Of a stretch of 64,000 bases of DNA, positions 52,915 to 63,221 are shown piece by piece. Below the pieces are notes generated by a model that saw only the letters and a program-made list of their open reading frames with translations, was not told the origin of the DNA and did not search any database. How positions within the stretch are numbered: position 1 is the stretch's first letter; every line of letters begins with the position of its first letter. The stretch comes from Ignavibacteriales bacterium. GTDB taxonomy: Bacteria > Bacteroidota > Ignavibacteria > Ignavibacteriales > Melioribacteraceae. The position numbers were made by a program, and so were the translations under genes. The DNA is taken from positions 1,240,001 through 1,304,000 of the forward strand of contig JAPLFG010000003.1 of assembly GCA_026390795.1 (NCBI GenBank), read 5' to 3'.

Positions 52915-54357
52915 ATGAAAATAATATTTTCTCTTTTACTGCTTTCCACTTTAGTTGTAGCGGCAAAACCAATTGAACCTACGCTTCTAGATCAAAAGAT
53001 AATTTCCCAAACTTTTAACGAAGAATATGATCTAGCAAAAAAAACATGCGATGAGCAGATCAAGCTAAATCCCCTTTCTCCTAAGTACTATTACTATCTA
53101 ATTAATGTAAAGATACTGGAGTACTATCAGAAAGTAGCTGAATTTGACCAGGACAAACGTGATGAGGGGAGAAAAATACTCAATAAAGGAATAATTGATT
53201 ACTGCGAAACTGTACTAGATAAATTTGACGAATCGAAATTAGACTTAGAAAACAAATTTTATCTCGGTACTATTTATGCTTACGCTGCGCGAATTTATGG
53301 AATGGACGGTTCCTGGTGGAGCGCTTTTAAGAGCGGCAAAACCGCAAAATCGTTGATGGAAGATATTTTAAAATCAGATTCTCAATTTTATGATTCCTAT
53401 TTAGTTCTCGGGATGATAGAATATTACGCCGACCGGATGAGCGGAATAACCAGTTTCATTGCAGGCATTTTGGGTTTATCCGGTGACCGAGAAAAAGGGT
53501 TATATCATCTTCAACTTGCATACGACAAAGGAAAACTTACTTTTGGTCAATCTGCACTTACACTAATTGAGGTCTACTCAAGTCTTGAGGGAAATGAATA
53601 TGCGGCATTACCTTATTTTGAAAGTTTTCTAAACCGGTTTCCACGCAACCATCGAACACTCAATGCATATTGCCAAATGTTAATGAACATATGGGATTAT
53701 AAAAAAGCCGAGAGTTTAATTAAAAACGATAAGCAAAATTTGATTGATGATTATGCGCGGGCACGTTTTTATGATGCAAAAGGAGATTCTAAACTTGCAA
53801 TTCAATACGGGGAACTTGCGCTTGATAATGAAAAGAAGTTATCTCGCGGCGGCGGCGGTGCGGTTCGTTATATAATTGTGTTTAACAGTTGGCTTATGGG
53901 CGATTATACAAAAGTTAAAAAATATGAATCGGCTTTGAATGATAGGAATAAAGCAGACTTTGAAAATACCAAGAAGAATGCAGTCGCGGCTAAATGGCTG
54001 CGAGAGTTTGCAATTCAAATTGCCTCAGAGAAATCTATAAATGATGTTGAAAATTTTATAAAATCTAAACCCGCATTCGGCGCCGGAAATGGTTTTGAAG
54101 ATCAGTTCAACATTTTAACCGGGCAGTTTTATTTCAAGAATAATTTGCTGAATAAAGCTGAATCGTTTTTTAATAAACTTCTTACTTCTACTGATGAGCG
54201 GGACCGAAATACTACTATGAAATATTTGATTGATATTTACATGCGGCAAGATGTAGATAAGAAAAAAGTAAAGAATTTAATCTCGGCAATTGATGATTCC
54301 AAGAACAGCCGGCTTGGCTACAGATCAAGAGATTTAGAAAAGAAGTATAATTTATAA
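52915..54357 (+). CDS. TPR-repeat protein, secreted
   Basis: A 480-residue protein with a signal peptide (MKIIFSLLLLSTLVVAA) and TPR-like helices through most of its length (for example NEEYDLAKKTCDEQIKLNPLSPKYYYYLINV, and LNAYCQMLMNIWDYKKAESLI). I start at the Met of the signal peptide because CAGGG is close upstream; the longest frame runs 177 bases further into the region opposite the GNAT gene. The function is unknown; it is 52 bases upstream of the histidine kinase and could be part of the same signalling set. Confidence 0.83.
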   Translation: MKIIFSLLLLSTLVVAAKPIEPTLLDQKIISQTFNEEYDLAKKTCDEQIKLNPLSPKYYYYLINVKILEYYQKVAEFDQDKRDEGRKILNKGIIDYCETVLDKFDESKLDLENKFYLGTIYAYAARIYGMDGSWWSAFKSGKTAKSLMEDILKSDSQFYDSYLVLGMIEYYADRMSGITSFIAGILGLSGDREKGLYHLQLAYDKGKLTFGQSALTLIEVYSSLEGNEYAALPYFESFLNRFPRNHRTLNAYCQMLMNIWDYKKAESLIKNDKQNLIDDYARARFYDAKGDSKLAIQYGELALDNEKKLSRGGGGAVRYIIVFNSWLMGDYTKVKKYESALNDRNKADFENTKKNAVAAKWLREFAIQIASEKSINDVENFIKSKPAFGAGNGFEDQFNILTGQFYFKNNLLNKAESFFNKLLTSTDERDRNTTMKYLIDIYMRQDVDKKKVKNLISAIDDSKNSRLGYRSRDLEKKYNL

Positions 54358-54380
54358 TTGTAATTTTATTAATATAAAAA

Positions 54381-54416
54381 GGGGATAAAATGAACAAGCG
54401 GACGAGTAAATGTTAA
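54381..54416 (+). promoter_or_regulatory. Strong SD with 8-codon leader ORF overlapping the histidine kinase start
   Basis: AAGGGGAT (54379-54386) stands just before an ATG at 54390 that opens an eight-codon frame (MNKRTSKC, stop at 54414-54416). The kinase ATG at 54410 lies inside it in another frame and has only a weak SD (GACGAG). The layout suggests that ribosomes are loaded on the leader and re-initiate at the kinase. Confidence 0.4.
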
Positions 54417-56503
54417 TTAATTTTTTAAAACAAATATTCATGCCAATAACCATTATTGGTATATGTATAGCTTTACTTTATTCGGCGTATAATGACGTTA
54501 AGCGTGAAACCATTAATCAGCTAAATCTTGAACAGCTGACACACGCCGAACAAGCTGCAAACGGAATTCAATTGTTTTTCAATGATTATGACATGTTGTT
54601 AAGTTATCTCGCAAAGCAAAATTCAATAATAGATTTTAATGAGAACGGGAAAAATTTAGCAACTCTTTTTTATGACAGTCACGCTCCGGAGATACAAGCA
54701 ATTACCCGCATTGACGAAAATGGCAAAATTATTTTTACCGTCCCAAATAATCCGCAATTTGCCGGAAAGGATATATCATATCAAGAACACATCCAAAGAA
54801 TTTTAAAAACACATCAGCGGGTGTTGAGTGATATTTTTGAAACGGTTCAAGGATTTAGAAGTATTGCATATTATTTACCTGTTTTCAAAAATGGAATATT
54901 TAAAGGCGGTATAGCTATTCTAATTCCTTTTGAAAGCCTCGCAAAAAATTATTTAAGAAATATTAAGGTAAGGCAAAGCGGATTTGCTTGGACAGTCAGC
55001 CAAAAAGGAGTTGTAATTTATAGCCCATTTACAGTATTAAATAATAAAAATGTATTTCAACGCTTTTCTAAAAATCCAGAATTGATTTCTTTATTAAATA
55101 GAGCTACAAAAGGCGAACGCGGTTCCGGATTTTATTCCTGGGCTAATCCGAATTTACCGGAGACAGATTCCGGGAAAATATGTGCCGTTTATTATCCCGT
55201 TAAGATTGCAGATCGGTTTTGGTCGGTAATTGTTGCTACTCCCGAAACCGAGGCATTAAGCACAATGAATGGATTTATAAATAAGTGGGCGACCTTAATT
55301 ATCTTATTGATCTTCGGGGGATCCGTCTATTTATATTACGTAAATAAAGCCAGGGCAATATTAAAAGAAGAGACAAAGCGTAAAAAAGCGGAGGAAGCTT
55401 TACGTCAATCCGAACAAAAATTCAAAACTCTCTTTCATACCGCGGGAGATTCAATTTTTCTTGTAGAGTTAAACGACAAAATAATTGAAACAAATGATTA
55501 TGCATTAGAAAAATTTGGTTATACAAGAGAAGAGTTTTTAGATTTCTCCATGGGAGAACTAAACTTCCCGCCCGATTCCGAAAGAATTAAAAACCGACTC
55601 GGGCTAATTAAAGAAAAAGGTGAGCTTTATTTTGAGTCTGTTTTTAAAACTAAAAGAGGTGAACCGATTCACGTAGGAGTTAATGTTCGAATAATTGATT
55701 ATGAAGATCGAAAAGTTATGCTATCGATTGCTAGAGATATTTCTCTAAAGAAAAAAGAAGAAGAAGAATTGATAAGAGCCAAAGATGAAGCTGAAATTGC
55801 AAGCAGGCTGAAATCCGAATTCCTCGCTCAAATGTCTCACGAAATCAGATCGCCCTTAAACGTAGTGATGGGATTTACAGAATTATTAAAAGATGATTTG
55901 AAAGGACAATTGACCGAAGACATGGTAAATAGTTTTAAGGGAATTGATATCGCCGGAAAAAGAATTATTAGAACCGTTGAATTGATTTTAAATATGTCCG
56001 AACTACAAGCCGGGATGTATGAATCAATTCGTAAAAAGTTTGATTTGTCAAAAGATGTTTTAGAAGCCATACTCCATGAATATGAAATTGTGGCTAGAAA
56101 AAGAGGACTCGATCTTATCCTTTCAAAAAAAACCGATAGAACAATTATCAATGCCGATTTATTCAGCACGAGTCAAATATTTGTTAATCTTATTGATAAT
56201 GCAATTAAATACACCCCTATTGGGAAAGTAGAAATAACTGTTACTCGTAATGAAAGGAATGAGTTAACCGTTATTATATCAGATACAGGAATTGGGATCT
56301 CAAAAGAATTTTTACCCAAACTATTTGAGCCGTTTACGCAAGAACAGCAAGGCTATTCAAGAAAATATGAGGGGACCGGTTTGGGCATGGCTTTAGTTAA
56401 AAGATATTGTGAAATTAACGGTGTCGAAATTCAAGTTGATACTGACAAAAACCGGGGAACAAAATTTATACTCTGTTTCGCGGATCAAAATGAACAGCAA
56501 TAG
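54410..56503 (+). CDS. Sensor histidine kinase with Cache and PAS domains
   Basis: A 697-residue membrane histidine kinase. TM1 11-27; a double-Cache-like periplasmic sensing domain of about 30-290; TM2 292-311; PAS about 335-445 (KTLFHTAGDSIFLVELN); HisKA with the phospho-acceptor His477 (FLAQMSHEIRSPLN); HATPase with the N box NLIDNAIKYTP, G1 ISDTGIGISKEF and G2 GTGLGMALVK. It probably senses a small molecule and phosphorylates the response regulator encoded 31 bases downstream. It begins with a short leader ORF overlap. Confidence 0.93.
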   Translation: MLINFLKQIFMPITIIGICIALLYSAYNDVKRETINQLNLEQLTHAEQAANGIQLFFNDYDMLLSYLAKQNSIIDFNENGKNLATLFYDSHAPEIQAITRIDENGKIIFTVPNNPQFAGKDISYQEHIQRILKTHQRVLSDIFETVQGFRSIAYYLPVFKNGIFKGGIAILIPFESLAKNYLRNIKVRQSGFAWTVSQKGVVIYSPFTVLNNKNVFQRFSKNPELISLLNRATKGERGSGFYSWANPNLPETDSGKICAVYYPVKIADRFWSVIVATPETEALSTMNGFINKWATLIILLIFGGSVYLYYVNKARAILKEETKRKKAEEALRQSEQKFKTLFHTAGDSIFLVELNDKIIETNDYALEKFGYTREEFLDFSMGELNFPPDSERIKNRLGLIKEKGELYFESVFKTKRGEPIHVGVNVRIIDYEDRKVMLSIARDISLKKKEEEELIRAKDEAEIASRLKSEFLAQMSHEIRSPLNVVMGFTELLKDDLKGQLTEDMVNSFKGIDIAGKRIIRTVELILNMSELQAGMYESIRKKFDLSKDVLEAILHEYEIVARKRGLDLILSKKTDRTIINADLFSTSQIFVNLIDNAIKYTPIGKVEITVTRNERNELTVIISDTGIGISKEFLPKLFEPFTQEQQGYSRKYEGTGLGMALVKRYCEINGVEIQVDTDKNRGTKFILCFADQNEQQ

Positions 56504-56534
56504 AATTATAATTTTTAATTAGACCGGAATTACA

Positions 56535-56912
56535 ATGGCGAAAAAACCAAAACTTCTTATTGTAGAGGACGATGAATGGATTCTCAAAATTTTCAGCAAA
56601 GTATTTGAAAAAAAATTTGAAATAAATCTTGCCCAGACAATTCGCGCATTTTATTCTTTAATTGAAAACAATGCTTATGATGGATTTATAATTGATTTAT
56701 CGTTACGTGGTGAGAAAAACGGTCTGCAGTTAATAGAAGAACTCAGGCAAATGGAAAATTATCTCAAAACTCCAATTGTGGTTGTTACTGCAAACGCTCT
56801 ACGAAAAGATAGAGAAAATTCTCTAAAGGCAGGCGCAACAAAATATATTACCAAACCCGTTGATAATAAAATTCTTCTGCAAGAGGTACTAGATTTATAT
56901 CCAAACTTATGA
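56535..56912 (+). CDS. Stand-alone receiver response regulator
   Basis: A 125-residue CheY-like receiver. The acidic pocket is VEDD (residues 10-13), the phospho-acceptor Asp54 in FIIDLSLRG, the conserved Thr in VVVTANA and the Lys in ITKPVDNK. There is no output domain, so it acts by protein interaction or as a relay. It follows the kinase gene directly. Confidence 0.94.
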   Translation: MAKKPKLLIVEDDEWILKIFSKVFEKKFEINLAQTIRAFYSLIENNAYDGFIIDLSLRGEKNGLQLIEELRQMENYLKTPIVVVTANALRKDRENSLKAGATKYITKPVDNKILLQEVLDLYPNL

Positions 56913-57015
56913 CTAAAATAACCGCTGGTATTAATTAATGCTTCATAATGTTGGAATATAATACGTGTTAAAGAAAAATTTTTCGATTTTTCCCTTCCCC
57001 CATTTCAATCTTTTT

Positions 57016-57384
57016 TTATTTATTTGAATGAAGCGCTATTCGGTTTCCTTCACTATCAATGATCAACGCCATGAATCCATATTCTTCAGAAATTTGTTTT
57101 TTAGGCATTAAAACTTTTCCACCCGCTTCTTCTACTTTGGAAAGAGCAACGCTTAAATCCGGATTGGCATTTAAATAAATTAAAGCGCCATCTTGACTTG
57201 GCTTATATGGAGCGCCTTGGCAAAGAGCCCCGCTTACTCCGCCGCTGTCCATTGGAAATGTTGACATTTTTAATCCGCCGAAATCCATTAGCTGCATTTT
57301 AACCGAAAGAATTTGAGCGTAAAATTTCTCGGCACGGTTTATATCTATCGCCGGTATTTCAAACCAGTTTAATGAGTTTGTCAT
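57016..57384 (-). CDS. VOC-family (glyoxalase/bleomycin-resistance-like) protein
   Basis: A 122-residue vicinal-oxygen-chelate protein. FEIPAIDINRAEKFYAQIL begins the fold, and the C-terminal FMALIIDSEGNRIALHSNK holds the last metal-ligand position. The function (dioxygenase, glyoxalase or binding protein) cannot be told. It converges with the response regulator over a 103-base stretch that has a GAAAAATTTTTC palindrome but no other feature. It lies 13 bases downstream of the carboxylesterase gene. Confidence 0.88.
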   Translation of the reverse strand: MTNSLNWFEIPAIDINRAEKFYAQILSVKMQLMDFGGLKMSTFPMDSGGVSGALCQGAPYKPSQDGALIYLNANPDLSVALSKVEEAGGKVLMPKKQISEEYGFMALIIDSEGNRIALHSNK

Positions 57385-57397
57385 GTGATTCCCTTTC

Positions 57398-58048
57398 TTA
57401 ATGTTGAATTAATTGTCTGAGAATGTTGGCTTTCAGTTCATGCTTACCGTTAAAACGATGAATTTTATAATTAAGTTTAATTTCTTGCAGCCGTTTAATT
57501 TCATTTTCAACTTGTTCTTCCGGAATAAACTCGTCTTCACTTCCAATTACAATTTCTAGATTGATAGAGTTAAAAAGTCCATTGTGATGCTTAAGATCAA
57601 TATCGGGAGGAATTCCACCGCCCCAGAGAATTAACCGATCAATTTTTGATTTCCCTTTTGTTGTCCATCTGCAAGCAGTAGCAGTCCCCTGCGAAAAACC
57701 GAGAACTATAACTTTAGCATTTCTAGTTATACCATATTTAATAACTTCATCATAGACAGAATCAAGATAGCTTACATAATCATTTATCTCTTCTTCGCGT
57801 CCTTCTTTTGTCATCCATGTTGCACCGACATTACCGCTGAACCCTTTTAAATAAAATCGGTTTAATGCTTCCGGCGCAATTACCATAGTTGTTTCGTTTA
57901 TAACCGGCTTAAAATATGTTATAAATTTTTCTGCGAGTTGACCGTATCCATGCAGTACAAACCAAACCGAATTTATTTTTTCTGAATATTCACCCAACAA
58001 ATAATACCGTGCAGATTTAGAAACTACTATATTTTTTGATGTTGCCAT
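57398..58048 (-). CDS. Phospholipase/carboxylesterase-family hydrolase
   Basis: A 216-residue alpha/beta hydrolase. The nucleophile elbow GFSQGTATA gives the catalytic Ser; the acid is likely Asp in GSEDEFI and His in NGKHEL. The subfamily covers serine carboxylesterases and acyl-protein thioesterases. No signal peptide. It is probably co-transcribed with the VOC gene. Confidence 0.85.
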   Translation of the reverse strand: MATSKNIVVSKSARYYLLGEYSEKINSVWFVLHGYGQLAEKFITYFKPVINETTMVIAPEALNRFYLKGFSGNVGATWMTKEGREEEINDYVSYLDSVYDEVIKYGITRNAKVIVLGFSQGTATACRWTTKGKSKIDRLILWGGGIPPDIDLKHHNGLFNSINLEIVIGSEDEFIPEEQVENEIKRLQEIKLNYKIHRFNGKHELKANILRQLIQH

Positions 58049-58135
58049 CGATTTGTTCCTATTTCAGTTCAAACAAAGCAAAAAAGAATGACTGCGATTC
58101 AGTTATTGTAATAGCCAGGTAAACGTGTATCTCGT

Positions 58136-58660
58136 TTATTTCATGTTATCAAATCTTTTTAATAAATGTCTTCCCCGTGCTTTGATTGCGGGTGCGCCGT
58201 TGATGATCTGCTTTTCAATTTCATCTCGGACTGTCTTTACCAGTTTTTTATTTTTCATTGCATGTGCGGCAAGCGACTGCATACAAGCAACTTTTACTAT
58301 TATGCTGTCCGATGAATCTAGCCAATCGAAAAGTTGAGCCACAACATTGTTCGTTTCCTTATTGTTCAGTTTTAGATAACCGAGCATCAAAGCAATGTGC
58401 CAAATAACTTCTTTCTGTTCGAACTTATATAAGTTTTTCAGGATGATTGATTTTTTCTTCTGAATATATTGGGGATATTTCCTAGAAACTTTTTCAACAG
58501 CGTCGGCACACCGGGCTCGAATTAATTTGTCTTCGTGAAATATTCCAGCGAAAACTTCATCGAATAAAAGCGGATCGCTTGTTACCAGTGAGACAACTTC
58601 ATTTGATTTTCCGATAGAGCGGAGATCGTTTCCTTTCAGTAAATCATAAATTGAGAGCAT
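58136..58660 (-). CDS. HEAT-repeat protein
   Basis: A 174-residue all-helical protein with HEAT/ARM-like repeats (for example LIRARCADAVEKVSRKYP, IWHIALMLGYLKL and IIVKVACMQSLAAHAMKNKKLV). Such proteins serve as binding scaffolds; no partner is known. It directly follows the MOSC gene with no gap. Confidence 0.82.
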   Translation of the reverse strand: MLSIYDLLKGNDLRSIGKSNEVVSLVTSDPLLFDEVFAGIFHEDKLIRARCADAVEKVSRKYPQYIQKKKSIILKNLYKFEQKEVIWHIALMLGYLKLNNKETNNVVAQLFDWLDSSDSIIVKVACMQSLAAHAMKNKKLVKTVRDEIEKQIINGAPAIKARGRHLLKRFDNMK

Positions 58661-59470
58661 CTATTTTTCTTCAAGTACTTCTATTTCATCACCAACGTGT
58701 AGAACCCCCGTTCCTTCATGAACTAAATTCATCCCGAACATCACTTTGTTATTAACCATTCTGTATGAAGAGAGTGTTTTAAGAGGCTCATCATTTTTTG
58801 AACCATTTTCTTGATCAATTGTTGTGGTTACACAACGCGAGCATTGTTTTACGGCTTCAAAGATTATATCACCAATTTTAAATTTTTTCCAATTATCTTC
58901 TTCGAACGGCTTACCTTCATTAAAGACAAGATTAGGTCGGAACCGGTTCATCGGCAGTTTTTCATTAAGCCGTGAATTCAAATCATCCAAAGAAGTTTGT
59001 CCGATAATTAAGAACGGGAATGCATCGGCAAAACTTACAATCTCATTTTGACTTGCGTATGCCCGGTCAACAAATCTTTCCGTTTCTTCCGGCATAAAAA
59101 CCATTTTGCATTTACTACCGAGTAGATCGCTTAACCATTCTTCAGCATATTTACCAACCAGCAGCGCCGTGACCAAATCATCCCAAATGTTTACAATTGT
59201 TGTCTCGGTAATTTTTGAATTTATAGGAACCACCAGGGGAGAAATTTCTTTTGTCTTATGGCTCAAAATAAGTTTGTTGTGATTTATTTTTGTTTTTAGA
59301 AGTGCCAATTCCGGGTTTGTGCGCTGTGTAAGAAATTTTTCATCATTATCAACTATCATCCATCTTCGGTCGTATTTTAATCCTCTATCGGTAACTTCTG
59401 CTTCGGAAAGGGAAATTCCTCCCAAAGACTTAACGGGATAAATATTTATTTCGGATAATTTGCGGTTCAT
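58661..59470 (-). CDS. MOSC-domain protein (mARC/YcbX-like)
   Basis: A 269-residue protein with an N-terminal MOSC_N beta-barrel (LSEINIYPVKSLGGISLSEAEVTDRGLKYDRRWM) and a C-terminal MOSC domain (NRFRPNLVF, then FEAVKQCSRCVTTTID with the molybdenum-ligand Cys). Relatives such as mARC and YcbX are molybdenum enzymes that reduce N-hydroxylated compounds. A cytochrome b5-type partner is not seen nearby. Confidence 0.9.
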   Translation of the reverse strand: MNRKLSEINIYPVKSLGGISLSEAEVTDRGLKYDRRWMIVDNDEKFLTQRTNPELALLKTKINHNKLILSHKTKEISPLVVPINSKITETTIVNIWDDLVTALLVGKYAEEWLSDLLGSKCKMVFMPEETERFVDRAYASQNEIVSFADAFPFLIIGQTSLDDLNSRLNEKLPMNRFRPNLVFNEGKPFEEDNWKKFKIGDIIFEAVKQCSRCVTTTIDQENGSKNDEPLKTLSSYRMVNNKVMFGMNLVHEGTGVLHVGDEIEVLEEK

Positions 59471-59607
59471 CTTTAATTATAAATTATTGGTTTAGAGTTT
59501 CAATTTATTTTAAGAAGATTGAAAAATGCCGCCAGACTCTTAGTTTTATCTAATTGTGCTCTACGGTTAATAAAATATTTCACATCTTCCTAATCAACAT
59601 TTACAAA

Positions 59608-61993
59608 TTACTTTTTATTTAGATTTTCTTCAAAGAGTTTGTAGATTCGTTTATACTCATCGGTCCAGCTGCTCGGTTCTTTAAAACCATGACTTTCAAG
59701 CGGGTAGAGAGCCAATTCCCAATTTTCTTTTCCAAGTTCAATCAACTTTTGTGAAAGCCGGATAACATCTTGGAAATTTACATTATCATCAATCACTCCG
59801 TGACAGATCAAAAGCGCCCCTTTCAATCCGTTCGCATAATAAATCGGAGAACTTCTTTCATATGCAACACTATCCAGTCCGGGAATATTTAAAATGTTCG
59901 ATGTATAGCCGTGATTATAATGTGCCCAATCAGTAACGGGTCTTAGCGCTGCGCCTGGCAAAAACATCCGGTTCTTTGAACATTGCCATTAATGTTATAA
60001 ATCCGCCGTAAGAGCCGCCATAAATTCCAACCCGCTTTGGATCGATTTTGTAATGATCAATTAAATATTTAACGCCATCAACTTGATCCGACAAGTCCTT
60101 CCCTCCCATATTCCGGTAAATGTCGGTTCTCCATTTTTTTCCGTAACCGGAACTTGCTCTGTAATCAATATCGAGAACAGTGTAACCATTATCAACCAAA
60201 AAATTATTAAACATGTATTCGTGAGAATATTCACTCCACCATTTATGAGCATTTTGTAAATACCCGGCTCCATGAACAAAGATAACAGCGGCTCTGTTTG
60301 CTTTTGCATCTTCGGGTTTATACAGGCGGGCATAAACATTTTCCCCGTCCCGCGCTTTAAATGTTACAATTTGGGGATCGCGCCATGGGTAAGAATTAAA
60401 TTCTGCCGAAGTGGAAAATGTAATTTGCTTTTGTCTTGAGTTGGCTCGATTTTCAGCTACAAATAATTCCCATGGTTTATTTGAGTATGAATAACGGATG
60501 GCAAGCGTTGATTCGTCTGGAGAAAGAGTCACTTCGTTGTTGCCGGTCATATTTGTAATCTTTTCCGAATGACCTCCGTTAACCGGCATCTTATAGAAAT
60601 GTCTTTCGCCGGGATGAACTTCGCTTGCTGTAAAGTAAAAATATTTTTTATCACGCGATAGTTGCGGATCAAACACTTCATATTTTCCGTTAGTGAGTTG
60701 TTTCTTTTCGCCGGTTAAAATATTTAGTGTATAAAGATGAGAGTAGCCGCTCTCTTCCGATTGAAAATAGATCCGTTTGTTGTCACTAAGCCATCCGACA
60801 TTACCGGCTCCCCATCCGATGCCGGGACCTCCAATCCATTCGTCATCGTGCTGACGATCTAGATTTTTTAATTTACCGCTTGCAAGATCTAGAAGCATTA
60901 TCCATCTGTCTTTATTGTCTAAAGATTTTAAGACTAAGAGGGCATTCATTCCGTTTTCGGAATAAAGCGGTCCGTTGAATAAAACTTCTCGCGGTTGTTC
61001 TTTTTTTATTTCCTTCTTAGCGGTATCCGATTTTACTTTATATTCTTTTAAGTATTCCGGTTTTTTAAATATTTCCGGAATGGATTTTGTATCAACATAA
61101 TAAACCGTGTCTTTTCTGATGTCGTAAATTCCAAATTCATACGAGGGCTGGTCTCTGCCTACTTTAGCCCGTGCGTTTATATCTTCTGTGAAACCGCTTT
61201 CTGTTACATAATTCGGAACAATAACTGATTTAGAATTTTTTGGCGTTTTATCTAGGCGGAATGTTACAAAGTTTTCATCCGGAGAAAGCTGAATGCCGCT
61301 TACATTTTTTTCTTGAATATAAATTTCCTTTGGTCGTTTCGGCATTATTTGTTTTGATAATTTTTCGCTTTGTTCCCGATCTTCAATTCTTTCTCGAAGA
61401 ACACTAAATAATTTTAGCTCCTCTTTCTTTAAATATTTTTCTTGATCTGTTGACGGTTCTTTTTGTTCAGGAATCTTTACTCCCTTTCGGAAATCTGTAA
61501 GCTGGCTGATTTCTCCACTTGATAAAACCCAAGAATAAAGATTATCATTCATGGTGTAGATTATTTTCTTTCCGTCGGAAGAGAATCTTGGATTAAATTC
61601 TCTTTCGTTCGTGTTTGTGATTTGTTGTTGATTTCCCGTTTTTATTTCGAGCAGAAAAATGTCGCCGTTTTTTTCATATACTTTGATTGATCTGTTTTTA
61701 TTGTAAGATCCATATTGAGACGGCAAGTTTTTCTGCTCTTCCAAACTTAACGGGTGTATCTTTCCATCTTTAGTATTATATGAAAAGAGGGAGTCTTCTT
61801 TTGCTTGACTCCGGTTCCATGTGAAGTATATTTTAGATCCGTCATCGCTCCAATAAATCTCTTCCGGGGAAGTTCCCATCCACTTCTGGTTACGCATAAT
61901 ATTTTCAATTGACATCTTAAATTTTTGCGCCCAAATGTTGTTGACAGGCAGGACAGAATAGATTAAAAAGAGAGCAAACAAAATTCTTTTCAT
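59608..61993 (-). pseudogene. S9-family prolyl oligopeptidase, broken by a frameshift
   Basis: Together the two reading frames give one secreted peptidase of about 795 residues. The first frame (687 aa, 59930-61993) has a signal peptide, a seven-bladed propeller (IYWSDDGSKIYFTW, FNPRFSSDGKKIIY) and the nucleophile GIYGGSYGGF. It then ends early ([12 protein letters not shown]). The second frame (119 aa, 59608-59967) carries [19 protein letters not shown], the acid in CHGVIDDNV and the His in ESHGF. The shift is at about 59956, where a base or two has been lost or gained in a run next to AAAAAC. It may be a true pseudogene, a recent mutation or a sequencing error. Confidence 0.85.
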
Positions 61994-62041
61994 TTATACT
62001 TCCTTAATTTTTCATTTGTTTAGATTAGCCGCACAAAGAGA

Positions 62042-62833
62042 TCATTCAATTATTTTTAGCTGAGTCAATATTTTTCTAGAAAGACCATCACGGAGATCGC
62101 GAGTTTCCTCGTATGTTTTTGCTTCAATGTTGAATGCAAAGAGATAAACATTCCCCTTCTTTTCCACATAACCAACAAGCCAGCCAATCCACGTTCCGTT
62201 TTCTTTTGTTCCGGTTCCGGTTTTAAATTTTAGCCGCGAGTTTGAATATAATTCTTCCGGCATAATTTTCTTTACAATATCTATAGACCGTTTTGAAAAT
62301 GGAAGATTATATTCGTACAAACGTTTTAAAAATGAAATTTGTTCATCGGCGGAGATCTTCAAGCTGTTGTCGAGCCAGAACATATCAACTTTTTTACCGA
62401 TAGTATGATTTCCATAACTGATTGCTTTTAGATATTTATTTAGCTTTTCCCGTCCAACCCTGCGTGCTAATTCTTGATAATAAGGAACTACGGAATATTT
62501 AATTGCTGTTGCAAGAGAGTGATCTTTATTCCACTCTTCATTCCAGCGTTTTATTCCATCCCATTTAATTATAAAATTCTCGTCCGTAATAATTCCGGTT
62601 TCCAAACCTATTAACGAGTTTGGAATTTTAAATGTTGACGCCGGCAAAAATCGTTCGGAACATCGTTGAGCGTTGAATCTAAAATATTTCTCCTTCTGCA
62701 TATCTAACATTACGAATGCGCCGGAATGCCCTTCAAATATTTTAGCAACTGTTAACGAATCATTTTTCTGATTCTGTGCAGCTGTTATTGTTACAATCAA
62801 AAGTGTAATGATTGCAATAATCCGTTTTTTCAT
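62042..62833 (-). CDS. Class D beta-lactamase (OXA-type)
   Basis: A 263-residue serine beta-lactamase with a signal peptide of about 20 residues. Motifs: PASTFK (Ser66, Lys69), SVV (Ser114 to 116), YGN (140-142) and KTGTG (204-208), as in class D enzymes; WLDNSLKIS matches the omega-loop tryptophan region. It should open the beta-lactam ring in the periplasm. It is chromosomal with no IS, integron or regulator nearby. The start has no strong SD. Confidence 0.93.
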   Translation of the reverse strand: MKKRIIAIITLLIVTITAAQNQKNDSLTVAKIFEGHSGAFVMLDMQKEKYFRFNAQRCSERFLPASTFKIPNSLIGLETGIITDENFIIKWDGIKRWNEEWNKDHSLATAIKYSVVPYYQELARRVGREKLNKYLKAISYGNHTIGKKVDMFWLDNSLKISADEQISFLKRLYEYNLPFSKRSIDIVKKIMPEELYSNSRLKFKTGTGTKENGTWIGWLVGYVEKKGNVYLFAFNIEAKTYEETRDLRDGLSRKILTQLKIIE

Positions 62834-62854
62834 TTTATTGTCCGGAATCTCTTT

Positions 62855-63199
62855 TTAAACATCTTTAGCAATTGATCTATCTATTTGTAAAAATTCAACC
62901 GGCGCACCGTTATCAACAATAAAAGCAACCATCACACCGGGCGAAGGACTGCTTGGCTCAATAAGGATTTCTTTTCCTTTAATGGTTTCATTTAGATCGT
63001 CAACTTCAAACGCAATATGCGGGACAGTCTTAACAAGTTCCGGTGTGGGTGAGCATTCTTCAAAACGCATCCATTCAATTTTATATGGACTGGAATCGTA
63101 ACCGGAAACATAAGTTTTAAATTTTTCGAGATAGACTTCATTCTCGTGTTTTTCTTTGGTGGGAATTCCTAGATGATGATACTTAAAATTATTGAGCAT
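62855..63199 (-). CDS. VOC-family protein
   Basis: A 114-residue VOC-fold protein. FKYHHLGIPTKEKHENE at the start (His) and VPHIAFEVDDLNETI plus PVEFLQIDR near the end (Glu) give the typical metal-ligand set. Activity unknown. It is 21 bases upstream of the beta-lactamase gene on the same strand. Confidence 0.85.
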   Translation of the reverse strand: MLNNFKYHHLGIPTKEKHENEVYLEKFKTYVSGYDSSPYKIEWMRFEECSPTPELVKTVPHIAFEVDDLNETIKGKEILIEPSSPSPGVMVAFIVDNGAPVEFLQIDRSIAKDV

Positions 63200-63221
63200 A
63201 AAATCGGTTCGGTTTTATCTC

